Origin: Lachnospiraceae bacterium
GTDB lineage: Bacteria; Bacillota; Clostridia; Lachnospirales; Lachnospiraceae
Direction: 5' to 3'
NCBI GenBank assembly: GCA_029225065.1
Contig: JAQXVT010000037.1
Location: 82,592 to 146,591 of the forward strand
DNA length: 64,000 bases
Of the stretch, positions 8,205 through 16,078 are shown piece after piece. The number at the start of each line of letters is the position of its first letter. Position 1 is the stretch's first letter. The notes below the pieces were generated by a model that did no database searches, had not been told where the DNA came from, and saw only the letters and a list, made by a program, of their open reading frames with translations. A program made the translations under genes and the position numbers.

Positions 8205-9494
8205 ATGAAACTGAAAAAGGTATTGGCATTTGTACTGGCTGGAACGATGGTAGTGTCTATGGCATCCGTACTTACGGCAGGTGCAGCAAGTGACGAAGAC
8301 AACAAGCTCACCGTCTGGACCTGGGACCCGAACTTCAATATTTACGCAATCAATAAGGCAGCAGAGATCTATGCACAGGATCATGAAGGCTTTACCGTAG
8401 AGGTAACCGAGATCCAGTCAGACGATATCGAGTCCAAGATCACGACCGCTGTAAATGCAGGCGATCTGAGCACACTTCCGGATATCTTCCTGATGCAGGA
8501 TAACTCTTTCCAAAAGTACGTAACATTCTATCCGGACGTATTTGTAGATCTGACTGACTCCGGCGTTGACTTCTCACAGTTCTCCGCAGCAAAGGTTGCA
8601 TATTCTTCTCTTGACGGAAAGAATTACGGTATTCCGTTTGATAACGGCGCAGTTGTAAACTGCCTCCGCATTGACCTGATCGAGCAGGCTGGCTATACCG
8701 TAGATGATTTTACGGACATTACCTGGTCTGATTACATGGAGAAAGCAAAAGTTGTTCTTGAGAAGACCGGTCTTCCGATGCTGACTGCACAGGCAGGTTC
8801 TCCGGACGTGATCATGATGATGCTTCAGTCCTGCGGCGCTTCCCTGTTCAATGAGGATGGCACGGGCAATATCGCAGACAATGACGTTCTGAAGAAGTGC
8901 GTAGAGGTTTATGCACAGATGGTAGCAGACGGAACACTCGTAGAGGTAACCGACTGGGATCAGTACATTTCTTCCCTGAACAGCTCAACCGTAGCAAGTA
9001 CCTTCAACGGATGCTGGATCATGGCTTCCATTCAGGCAGCAGAAGATCAGTCCGGAAAATGGGCAGTTACCAACATGCCGAAGCTTGACGATGTAGACGG
9101 CGCAACCAACTATTCCAACAACGGCGGATCATCCTGGGCAATCTCTTCCAACACAAGCCATCAGGATCTTGCAGTTGACTTCCTGAATTCCACATTTGCA
9201 GGAAGTACAGAGCTGTACGATGACATCATCTCCAAGGGCGCTCTTGCTACATGGGCATCGGCAGGCGAGTCTGACGCATACAACGTACCGGTTGATTTCT
9301 ACGGCGGCGACACTGTTTACGCTAAGATCGTTGATTTCGCAACCAAGACTCCGTCCAACACAACTGGCGCATTCTACTATGACGCACGTGATGCGGTAGG
9401 TGTTGCACTTTCCAACATTACACAGACTGGTGCTGATGTAGCTTCCGAACTTCAGACCGCACAGGAAACGCTTGATTTCAGCATGGGCATGTAA
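8205..9494 (+). CDS. Sugar ABC transporter substrate-binding protein
   Basis: Extracellular binding protein of the MalE-type carbohydrate importers (family 1), 429 residues. The track start (TTG 8160) is too early; ATG 8205 is preceded by AAGGAGGAATTTCAT. Residues 1-28 are a signal peptide (KLKK, a hydrophobic core, then TAGAASDED). Unlike most Gram-positive binding proteins it has no Cys in this region and so no lipobox. The mature part starts LTVWTWDPNF, typical of family 1. It is followed by two permeases. The substrate cannot be read from the sequence; no glycosidase gene is adjacent. Confidence 0.92.
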   Translation: MKLKKVLAFVLAGTMVVSMASVLTAGAASDEDNKLTVWTWDPNFNIYAINKAAEIYAQDHEGFTVEVTEIQSDDIESKITTAVNAGDLSTLPDIFLMQDNSFQKYVTFYPDVFVDLTDSGVDFSQFSAAKVAYSSLDGKNYGIPFDNGAVVNCLRIDLIEQAGYTVDDFTDITWSDYMEKAKVVLEKTGLPMLTAQAGSPDVIMMMLQSCGASLFNEDGTGNIADNDVLKKCVEVYAQMVADGTLVEVTDWDQYISSLNSSTVASTFNGCWIMASIQAAEDQSGKWAVTNMPKLDDVDGATNYSNNGGSSWAISSNTSHQDLAVDFLNSTFAGSTELYDDIISKGALATWASAGESDAYNVPVDFYGGDTVYAKIVDFATKTPSNTTGAFYYDARDAVGVALSNITQTGADVASELQTAQETLDFSMGM

Positions 9495-9591
9495 TTCTCT
9501 CTGAAAACAGGTGAAAATAAAAGCGGTGCAGTTTCCTGAAGCTCCTGGCATGGATCTTCCGGTAAACGCATCACAGTAAAAAGAAAGACAG

Positions 9592-9634
9592 AGGGTCTGC
9601 CGCTGCCGGCGGTTTGAGGCAGCAGTCAGACCCT
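9592..9634 (+). promoter_or_regulatory. Intercistronic hairpin between binding protein and permease
   Basis: AGGGTCTGCCGCTGCC (9592-9607) pairs with GGCAGCAGTCAGACCCT (9618-9634) with one bulge, followed by a short T/C tract. It probably attenuates or protects the message so that more binding protein than permease is made. Confidence 0.7.
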
Positions 9635-9660
9635 TTCCTTTGAAAAGGGGGATGTGCCGG

Positions 9661-10539
9661 ATGGGCAAGAAAAAACTGACGATGGATAAACGTCACAACC
9701 TGATTGGATGGCTGTTTCTGTCAGTCGGAGTAATCCTGATCTGCTGGACCAGCTTTTACCCGATGATTCAGGCGTTTATTCTTTCCATGAAAAACGGACT
9801 TGGTGTAAACCTGAAATTTGCCGGATTTTCCAACTATGCGCGTATTTTAAAGGATCCGACATTCAAGGGAACGCTGTTCAACACGTTCTTTTATCTGATC
9901 ATTCAGGTGCCGATCATGCTGACACTGGCGCTGATTCTGGCATCGATCTTAAACAACAAGGATCTGAAATTCAAGGGGCTGTGGCGTACTTGCATTTTCC
10001 TGCCGTGTGCGACCTCCCTTGTTTCTTATTCCATGATTTTCCGTTCTCTGTTTGCAAACGATGGATTTGTCAACACCGTGCTTCGCGGACTTGGCATGAC
10101 TCCGGTGATGTGGTTCGCAAATGCATGGACGGCACGTTTTGTTATCATCATCGCGCTGATCTGGAGATGGACCGGATACAACATGGTATTTTACCTTTCC
10201 GGACTGCAGAATATCGACTATTCTGTTTACGAGGCGGCACGAATCGACGGAGCAAGCGCAAGACAGACACTTTTTAAGATTACGATCCCGCTGTTAAAAC
10301 CGACCATCCTGCTGACGACGATCACCTCCACAAACGGTACGCTGCAGCTGTTCGATGAGTCACTGAACCTGACAAACGGCGGACCTGGAAAGTCTACAAT
10401 GACGATGTCTCACTACATATACAATACGTCATTCGTGCAGAGCCCGAACTTCGGTTATGCGGCGGCAATGTCGATCGTGATTCTGGTAATGGTTGCGATC
10501 CTTGCAGTGATTCAGATGAAAGTAGGTGATGAGCGATGA
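9661..10539 (+). CDS. Sugar ABC transporter permease 1 (MalF/UgpA type)
   Basis: Inner-membrane permease, 292 residues from the chosen ATG at 9661, which sits 9 bases after GGGGG; the in-frame ATG at 9652 is too close to that site. Six membrane segments are apparent. The cytoplasmic EAA loop that contacts the ATPase reads EAARIDGASARQTLFKITIP. It overlaps the next permease by 4 bases (ATGA), the usual coupling. No ATPase gene is in the operon, so a shared MsmK-type ATPase elsewhere is expected. Confidence 0.93.
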   Translation: MGKKKLTMDKRHNLIGWLFLSVGVILICWTSFYPMIQAFILSMKNGLGVNLKFAGFSNYARILKDPTFKGTLFNTFFYLIIQVPIMLTLALILASILNNKDLKFKGLWRTCIFLPCATSLVSYSMIFRSLFANDGFVNTVLRGLGMTPVMWFANAWTARFVIIIALIWRWTGYNMVFYLSGLQNIDYSVYEAARIDGASARQTLFKITIPLLKPTILLTTITSTNGTLQLFDESLNLTNGGPGKSTMTMSHYIYNTSFVQSPNFGYAAAMSIVILVMVAILAVIQMKVGDER

Positions 10540-11342
10540 GTAAGGGCAAAAAAATTGGCATGTATCTGTTTCTGATCATTTTTTCGCTGCTGTCGATTTT
10601 CCCGCTCTACTACATGGCATGTGCAGCGACAAATATGAGCGTTGACGTATCGAGAGGAAAACTGATTCCGGGTACTTATCTGGTGGAGAATTTCAAGGCG
10701 CTGATCACGAACCAGAATCTGGCGCGCGCACTGTGGAATTCTTTCCGCAACTCGGCGGTGCTCACGATTCTCTGCCTGCTGATCTGTTCCCTCGCAGGAT
10801 ACGGATTTGAGGTTTATCACGACAAGGCAAAGGATATCGTCTTTACGATCCTGCTCACGGCGATGATGGTTCCGTTTGCAGCGATCATGATTCCGATGTT
10901 CCGTATGTTCTCCCAGCTGAAAATGGTCAACACAATGGCAGCGTTCATGCTTCCTTCGATCTCGACACCATTTATGATCATGATGTTCCGCCAGGCGTCG
11001 CGTTCCTTCCCGAAGGACATCATCGAGGCTGCCCGGATGGACGGACTGAGTGAGATCGGAATTTTCTTCCGTATGTTTGTGCCGACGATGAAATCCACGT
11101 ATTCTGCAGCGCTCATCATCACCTTTATGAACGCATGGAACAACTATATGTGGCCGAAGATCATCCTTCAGACGAACGACACGATCACGATGCCGATGCT
11201 GGTATCGAACCTGCTCAGCGGTTACACCGTAGATTACGGCATGCTGATGCTTGGTGTTTTGATCTGTACACTCCCGACCGCAATCGTGTTCTTCTTCTTC
11301 CAGAAGAGCTTCACGGAAGGTATCACAGGAGCAGTGAAGTAA
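10536..11342 (+). CDS. Sugar ABC transporter permease 2 (MalG type)
   Basis: Second permease of the importer, 268 residues with six hydrophobic segments. The EAA loop reads EAARMDGLSEIGIFFRMFVP. The start ATG overlaps the stop of permease 1. It forms the heterodimeric channel with the product of the upstream gene. A terminator follows at 11448. Confidence 0.93.
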   Translation: MSKGKKIGMYLFLIIFSLLSIFPLYYMACAATNMSVDVSRGKLIPGTYLVENFKALITNQNLARALWNSFRNSAVLTILCLLICSLAGYGFEVYHDKAKDIVFTILLTAMMVPFAAIMIPMFRMFSQLKMVNTMAAFMLPSISTPFMIMMFRQASRSFPKDIIEAARMDGLSEIGIFFRMFVPTMKSTYSAALIITFMNAWNNYMWPKIILQTNDTITMPMLVSNLLSGYTVDYGMLMLGVLICTLPTAIVFFFFQKSFTEGITGAVK

Positions 11343-11447
11343 ATCTGAGCATGCTGCCTGATACGCAGAACCAGATCAACAGAAAGTTTTTATTTTGGTT
11401 GAAACAAAAAGCAAAGCGTTTTATAAAAATTCATTTGATGGAAAACG

Positions 11448-11496
11448 AAAACTCTCCCGCAGCACGGTATGCAGTGCCTGTCGGGGGAGTTTTTTA
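11448..11496 (+). terminator. Terminator of the sugar ABC operon
   Basis: AACTCTCCCG (11450-11459) pairs with CGGGGGAGTT through one wobble pair, enclosing GCAGCAC...AGTGCCT, followed by six T. Confidence 0.8.
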
Positions 11497-11866
11497 CTGC
11501 TGGTCATTTGGCAGTGAAATATCTGCTGTTTTGCTGCGTAAGAAAGTGATTCATGTGTGAGCCGCTTTCAGACATGGATTCATTATGATACTGCAAATGG
11601 AGAATGCCAAAGATACTGCTGGAAAATATCAAACGGTTTATAACAGAAAGTGTGTGCTTATAAATGTGATGATAAGTGTGTGCTTTATAACGGTGGAGCA
11701 GTTGGCAGGGGAGGCATGATAGGAGGATTATATAATAGAAGAAAAGCAGAAATAAGAATGCGGAGGAAGAGAAAAACAGGTCGAAAAGGTAGTTGCGACT
11801 GACTTAAAGTAGAGAAATCTGAGCATGACAGAAAGAGGAAATTGTCAAAAATGATTGTATTTTTGC

Positions 11867-11895
11867 TTGCAATTTTGAAACAAAAAGGGTACTAT
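11867..11895 (+). promoter_or_regulatory. Promoter of the decarboxylase operon
   Basis: TTGCAA (11867-11872), 17 bp, TACTAT (11890-11895). Confidence 0.7.
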
Positions 11896-11948
11896 AGACT
11901 AGGCAGAAATTGGATAAACATTTTAATATAACATGGAGGGCTGAGAGA

Positions 11949-13385
11949 ATGAGTAATACAGCACAAAACTTGGCAAGTACAAGAATTGCTTCTTTACTTG
12001 ATGAGAACAGTTTTGTTGAAATCGGCGGATATGTAACTGCCAGAAATACTGATTTCAACATGCAGCAGACAGAAACACCGGGTGACGGCGTTGTGACCGG
12101 ATACGGCGTGATCGACGGACATCTGGTATATGTTTACAGCCAGGATGCATCCGTTCTGGGCGGTACCATTGGAGAAATGCATGCAAAGAAGATCGCAGGT
12201 CTTTATGACATGGCTATGAAAATGGGCGCTCCGGTGATTGGATTATTGGATTGTGCAGGTCTCAGACTTCAGGAAGCTACCGATGCGCTGAACGCATTTG
12301 GCGAGATCTATCTGAAGCAGACTATGGCATCCGGTGTCATTCCGCAGATTACTGCCATCTTCGGAAGATGCGGAGGCGGACTTGCGCTTGTACCGGCATT
12401 AACAGACTTCACCTTTATGGAAGGCAAAAAAGCAGAGCTTTTTGTAAATTCTCCGAACGCACTTGACGGAAACAGCAAGGACAAATGTGATACCGCATCT
12501 GCAAAATTCCAGAGCGAAGAGGCTGGTCTTGTAGATTTCATCGGTACACAGGATGAGATCCTCGCAGGTATCCGTGAGCTGGTTGCAATGCTTCCGGCAA
12601 ACAACGAGGATGACATGTCCTACGAGGAGTGCTCCGACGATCTGAACCGTGCATGCAAGGATCTTGAGAATGCAGCAGGCGATCCGGCAGTTCTTCTTTC
12701 CAATATCGCAGATGACAACAACTTCGTAGAAGTAAAAGCTGCTTATGCAAAGGATATGGTAACCGGTTTCGTTCGCCTGAACGGTACCACGGTAGGTGTG
12801 GTAGCAAACCGCAGCGAAGTTTACGGTGAGGACGGCGAAGTGACAGAGACCTTTGACGGTACGCTCAGCGGAAGAGGCGCTCAGAAGGCAGCAGATTTCG
12901 TAAACTTCTGTGATGCATTTGAGATTCCGGTACTTTCTCTGACGAACGTATCCGGCTTCAAGGCATGTAAATGCTCCGAGCGTATGATCGCAAAGGCAGC
13001 CGCAAAGCTTACCTATGCATTTGCAAATGCAACAGTTCCGAAGGTAAATGTTATCACAGGAAAGGCATTCGGAAGCGCATACGTGGCAATGAACAGCAAG
13101 GCAATCGGCGCAGACATGACATTTGCATGGGAGAACGCACAGATTGGCATGATGGATGCACAGCTGGCAGCAAAGATTATGTATGCAGGTCAGGATGTGA
13201 AGGTTATCAATGAGAAAGCAGCTGAGTACGCAGCACTTCAGTCAAGTGCAGTGGCAGCAGCAAAGAGAGGATATGTAGATAACATTATCGCAGCAGAAGA
13301 CACCAGAAAGTATGTCATTGGTGCATTTGAGATGTTGTTCACAAAGAGAGACGATCGCCCGGCCAAAAAGCACGGAACAGTCTAA
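11949..13385 (+). CDS. Biotin-dependent carboxyltransferase, MmdA/12S type (acyl-CoA specific)
   Basis: Crotonase-fold carboxyltransferase that moves CO2 between an acyl-CoA (methylmalonyl-, glutaconyl- or similar) and the biotin carrier. The track start (TTG 11910) lacks a ribosome site; ATG 11949 follows GGAGGGCTGAGAGA, giving 478 residues. The N half has GDGVVTGYGVIDG and the oxyanion-hole region GRCGGGLALVPALTDFTFM; the C half has VTGKAFGSAYVAMNSKAIGA. This is the first of five genes encoding a membrane decarboxylase: carboxyltransferase, OadG-like, biotin carrier, beta pump and OadA-like. The acyl-CoA substrate cannot be told from sequence by eye. Confidence 0.88.
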   Translation: MSNTAQNLASTRIASLLDENSFVEIGGYVTARNTDFNMQQTETPGDGVVTGYGVIDGHLVYVYSQDASVLGGTIGEMHAKKIAGLYDMAMKMGAPVIGLLDCAGLRLQEATDALNAFGEIYLKQTMASGVIPQITAIFGRCGGGLALVPALTDFTFMEGKKAELFVNSPNALDGNSKDKCDTASAKFQSEEAGLVDFIGTQDEILAGIRELVAMLPANNEDDMSYEECSDDLNRACKDLENAAGDPAVLLSNIADDNNFVEVKAAYAKDMVTGFVRLNGTTVGVVANRSEVYGEDGEVTETFDGTLSGRGAQKAADFVNFCDAFEIPVLSLTNVSGFKACKCSERMIAKAAAKLTYAFANATVPKVNVITGKAFGSAYVAMNSKAIGADMTFAWENAQIGMMDAQLAAKIMYAGQDVKVINEKAAEYAALQSSAVAAAKRGYVDNIIAAEDTRKYVIGAFEMLFTKRDDRPAKKHGTV

Positions 13386-13399
13386 GCGAGGTGAATCAC

Positions 13400-14347
13400 A
13401 TGAAACGTAGATTAAGCGCAGTATTGCTTGCTCTTGGCCTGACCGTATCCGCACTTTCCACGGGCGTATATGCGGCAGAGACGGAGACAACGGCAGCGAC
13501 CGAGCAGGTAACAGAGGAAGCACAGACCGAAGCATCTACTGAAGCGGCAACGGAAAAAGCGACAGAGGCACAGACCGAAGCAGCTGAAGCAGCAGCGGAG
13601 GAAGAGCTGACAGAGCTGGCTTCAGAAGTAGCAGAGGCAGAATCCGAAGCAGCTGAAGCAGAGTCAGAGTCTGAGACAGAAGCACTTTCGCAGGAAGAAC
13701 AGCAGAAGCAGTCGATGGCACAGATGCTGGAGCAGTTCAATTCCTGTACGGATGAGCAGCTGGCACAGATGATGGAGAGCGACGATGCATCCACAAAGCT
13801 GATTGCAGCTAACTGGAGTTCTATAAAAGAAGAAGTCGGTAATTTTGTAGAAGTAACAAGACTGGAGAGCAGTATGTCTGAGGACGGCGCTGCTTATATC
13901 GTTACCTGCCATACCAAGTATGACAAGACAGGCGACACTGATGTTATTGTTACATATGAGTATAACATAAAAGATCAGACTACTTCACTTGCATGGGATG
14001 TTCAGTATTCCATGGGCAAACTGATTGAGCGTGCAGGACTGAACACACTGATGGGAATCGGTATTGTGTTCCTTGCGCTTCTTTTCCTGAGCTTCCTGAT
14101 CGGAAGACTTCATATCATTCCGGATCTGATCGAGAAGAAAGCAAAAGAAAATGCACCGGTTGCACCGGCAGCTCCGGCTGTTGCAGCACCGGCACCGGTT
14201 GTTGAGGAAGAGGAAGACCTGATGGACGACCTTGAACTGGTAGCTGTAATTACAGCAGCGATTGCTGCATCAGAGACAACATCCGGTGATGGATTTGTCG
14301 TTCGTTCTATCAAAAAAGCAAACAGAAGAAACTGGCAGAGAGCCTAA
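13400..14347 (+). CDS. OadG-family small membrane subunit with signal peptide and Glu/Thr/Ala-rich ectodomain
   Basis: Anchor/assembly subunit (gamma/delta) of sodium-pump decarboxylases, 315 residues from ATG 13400, preceded by GAGGTG (13387-13392); the track's GTG at 13391 overlaps that site. Order: signal peptide (1-25), an Ala/Glu/Thr-rich low-complexity stretch (26-100), a folded part of about 110 residues, one membrane helix (LMGIGIVFLALLFLSFLIG, about 214-232), a Pro/Ala linker, then the characteristic OadG tail DDLELVAVITAAIAA...RNWQRA. Typical OadG proteins are only the helix and tail, so the large extracellular N-terminal part is unusual. Stop to next start is 18 bases. Confidence 0.85.
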   Translation: MKRRLSAVLLALGLTVSALSTGVYAAETETTAATEQVTEEAQTEASTEAATEKATEAQTEAAEAAAEEELTELASEVAEAESEAAEAESESETEALSQEEQQKQSMAQMLEQFNSCTDEQLAQMMESDDASTKLIAANWSSIKEEVGNFVEVTRLESSMSEDGAAYIVTCHTKYDKTGDTDVIVTYEYNIKDQTTSLAWDVQYSMGKLIERAGLNTLMGIGIVFLALLFLSFLIGRLHIIPDLIEKKAKENAPVAPAAPAVAAPAPVVEEEEDLMDDLELVAVITAAIAASETTSGDGFVVRSIKKANRRNWQRA

Positions 14348-14365
14348 AGACAGGAGGACATCGAA

Positions 14366-14737
14366 ATGAAAAGCTATACAATCACAGTTAATGGAACTGC
14401 ATATGACGTAACAGTAGAAGAGGGAACAGGAGCAGCAGCTCCGGCAGCAGCACCGAAGGCGGCTCCGAAAGCAGCACCGAAGGCAGCTCCGAAAGCAGCA
14501 GCACCGACAGCAGGCGGCGCAGGATCTGTAAAGGTAACTGCTTCTGTACCGGGCAAAGTATTCAAGGTAGAGGCAAGCGTTGGACAGGCTGTAAAGAAGG
14601 GCGACAGCATCGTAATTCTTGAGGCAATGAAGATGGAAATCCCGGTTGTAGCTCCGCAGGATGGTACAGTAGCAAGCATTGATGTTGCAGTTGGCGCTGC
14701 AGTAGAGAACGGTGACGTTCTGGCTACTCTGAACTAA
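14366..14737 (+). CDS. Biotin carboxyl carrier subunit of the decarboxylase
   Basis: 123-residue biotinyl protein (MmdC/GcdC or 1.3S type). Residues 22-50 are an Ala/Pro/Lys linker built from KAAP repeats; the lipoyl/biotinyl domain occupies 52-123. The biotin attachment motif is EAMKM at 86-90 with biotinyl-Lys 89. It ferries carboxyl groups from the carboxyltransferase to the membrane beta subunit. It is the only biotin domain in the operon, so both carboxyltransferases presumably use it. Confidence 0.95.
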   Translation: MKSYTITVNGTAYDVTVEEGTGAAAPAAAPKAAPKAAPKAAPKAAAPTAGGAGSVKVTASVPGKVFKVEASVGQAVKKGDSIVILEAMKMEIPVVAPQDGTVASIDVAVGAAVENGDVLATLN

Positions 14738-14748
14738 TGATTTTGTGC

Positions 14749-14780
14749 GTCATGCCGGTGAAGGTTTGATCCGGCAGACG
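14749..14780 (+). promoter_or_regulatory. Intercistronic hairpin
   Basis: GCGTC-A-TGCCGG (14748-14758) pairs with CCGGCA-GACG (14771-14780) with one bulge, between the biotin carrier and beta subunit genes. No T-run follows, so it is more likely an mRNA processing or stability element than a terminator. Confidence 0.5.
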
Positions 14781-14806
14781 AAAAGTACAAACTGGGAGGT
14801 AAAAGA

Positions 14807-15964
14807 ATGTCTTACGTAACAAATACGTTGGCGAATTTATGGGGACAGACTGCATTCTGCAACCTTGAAATCGGAAACTATGTCATGATTCTGGTTGCAT
14901 GTGTGTTCCTGTATCTGGCAATCAAGCATGGTTTTGAGCCTCTGCTTCTTGTACCGATCGCATTTGGTATGCTGCTTGTTAATATCTATCCGGATATTAT
15001 GGCTGAGCCGTACACCGATGCTGCAGGTATTGAGCATGCAGGTGGTTTGCTTCATTATTTCTATATCATGGATGAGTGGTCAATTCTGCCGTCCCTGATC
15101 TTCATGGGCGTTGGTGCGATGACGGACTTTGGTCCGCTGATTGCAAATCCGATCAGCTTCCTGCTCGGTGCAGCAGCACAGATCGGTATTTACGTTGCAT
15201 ACTTCCTTGCAATTGCGCTTGGATTCAACGGCAAGGCAGCAGCAGCAATCTCCATCATCGGTGGTGCAGACGGCCCGACTTCTATTTTCCTTGCAGGTAA
15301 GCTTGGACAGACGGCGCTTATGGGACCGATCGCAGTAGCAGCATATTCCTATATGTCCCTCGTTCCGATTATTCAGCCGCCTATTATGAAACTTCTTACA
15401 ACAAAGGAAGAACGCGAGATCAAGATGGAGCAGCTTCGTCCGGTATCCAAGCTGGAGAAGATCCTGTTCCCGATCATTATCACGATCGTTGTCTGCCTGC
15501 TTCTTCCGTCTACTGCTCCGCTGGTAGGTATGCTGATGCTCGGTAACCTCTTCCGTGAGAGTGGTGTGGTAAAACAGCTGACAGAGACTGCTTCCAATGC
15601 AATGATGTACATCGTTGTTATTCTGCTTGGTACTTCCGTAGGTGCAACAACATCTGCAGCAGCATTCCTGAACATGAACACGATCAAGATCGTTATTCTG
15701 GGTCTGTGTGCATTCGCATTTGGTACTGCTGGTGGAGTCCTGCTTGGAAAACTGATGTGCAAGCTTTCTGGCGGCAAGATCAATCCGCTGATCGGTTCTG
15801 CAGGTGTATCTGCCGTTCCGATGGCAGCCCGTGTATCTCAGAAGGTCGGTGCAGAGGCAGATCCGACGAACTTCCTTCTGATGCATGCAATGGGACCGAA
15901 CGTAGCAGGAGTTATCGGTACTGCAGTAGCAGCTGGTACTTTCATGGCAATTTTCGGAGTATAA
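14807..15964 (+). CDS. Sodium-translocating decarboxylase beta subunit (OadB/GcdB/MmdB)
   Basis: Integral membrane pump subunit, 385 residues with about ten hydrophobic segments. It decarboxylates carboxybiotin and exports Na+. The conserved ion-site segment SIIGGADGPTSIF lies near residue 145-157, where the Asp binds Na+ in OadB. It also has the family segment LGNLFRESGVV and a Gly/Asn-rich C-terminus (MGPNVAGVIGTAVAAG). GGGAGG precedes the ATG. Identification of the family is secure; whether Na+ or H+ is pumped is inferred from the family. Confidence 0.94.
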   Translation: MSYVTNTLANLWGQTAFCNLEIGNYVMILVACVFLYLAIKHGFEPLLLVPIAFGMLLVNIYPDIMAEPYTDAAGIEHAGGLLHYFYIMDEWSILPSLIFMGVGAMTDFGPLIANPISFLLGAAAQIGIYVAYFLAIALGFNGKAAAAISIIGGADGPTSIFLAGKLGQTALMGPIAVAAYSYMSLVPIIQPPIMKLLTTKEEREIKMEQLRPVSKLEKILFPIIITIVVCLLLPSTAPLVGMLMLGNLFRESGVVKQLTETASNAMMYIVVILLGTSVGATTSAAAFLNMNTIKIVILGLCAFAFGTAGGVLLGKLMCKLSGGKINPLIGSAGVSAVPMAARVSQKVGAEADPTNFLLMHAMGPNVAGVIGTAVAAGTFMAIFGV

Positions 15965-15990
15965 CGAAATCGCTGCGAAGCAGTTGTTTG

Positions 15991-16027
15991 GTTATGAGAG
16001 CGGATTGCTGAGATCCGCTTTGACAGT
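15991..16027 (+). repeat. Dispersed intergenic repeat C
   Basis: GTTATGAGAGCGGATTGCTG then AGATCCGCTTTGACAGT. The core stem is GCGGAT/ATCCGC. It closely matches the copy at 35971-36017. Confidence 0.65.
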
Positions 16028-16036
16028 GAACAGTTT

Positions 16037-16059
16037 ATGGCGCCGTCTGGCGGCGCCAT
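16037..16059 (+). promoter_or_regulatory. Strong hairpin before the oadA-like gene
   Basis: ATGGCGCCG-TCTGG-CGGCGCCAT: a perfect 9-bp stem with a 5-nt loop, about 8 bases before the AGGAGG of the next gene. There is no T-run, so attenuation, processing or translational effects are all possible. Confidence 0.65.
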
Positions 16060-16078
16060 TCTATACAGGAGGAACAAA

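Larger units (their letters stand above)
11343..11948. other. 606-base intergenic region
   Basis: It holds the sugar operon terminator (11448-11496), a direct repeat of AAGTGTGTGCTTA (11648-11660 and 11674-11686), and the promoter of the decarboxylase operon at 11867-11895. I see no RNA gene or convincing small ORF between 11500 and 11860. Confidence 0.5.

Noticed and set aside
11648-11689. Short direct repeats as a possible CRISPR or iteron array
   Set aside because: Only two copies of AAGTGTGTGCTTA, no regular spacers, no cas genes and no replication gene.
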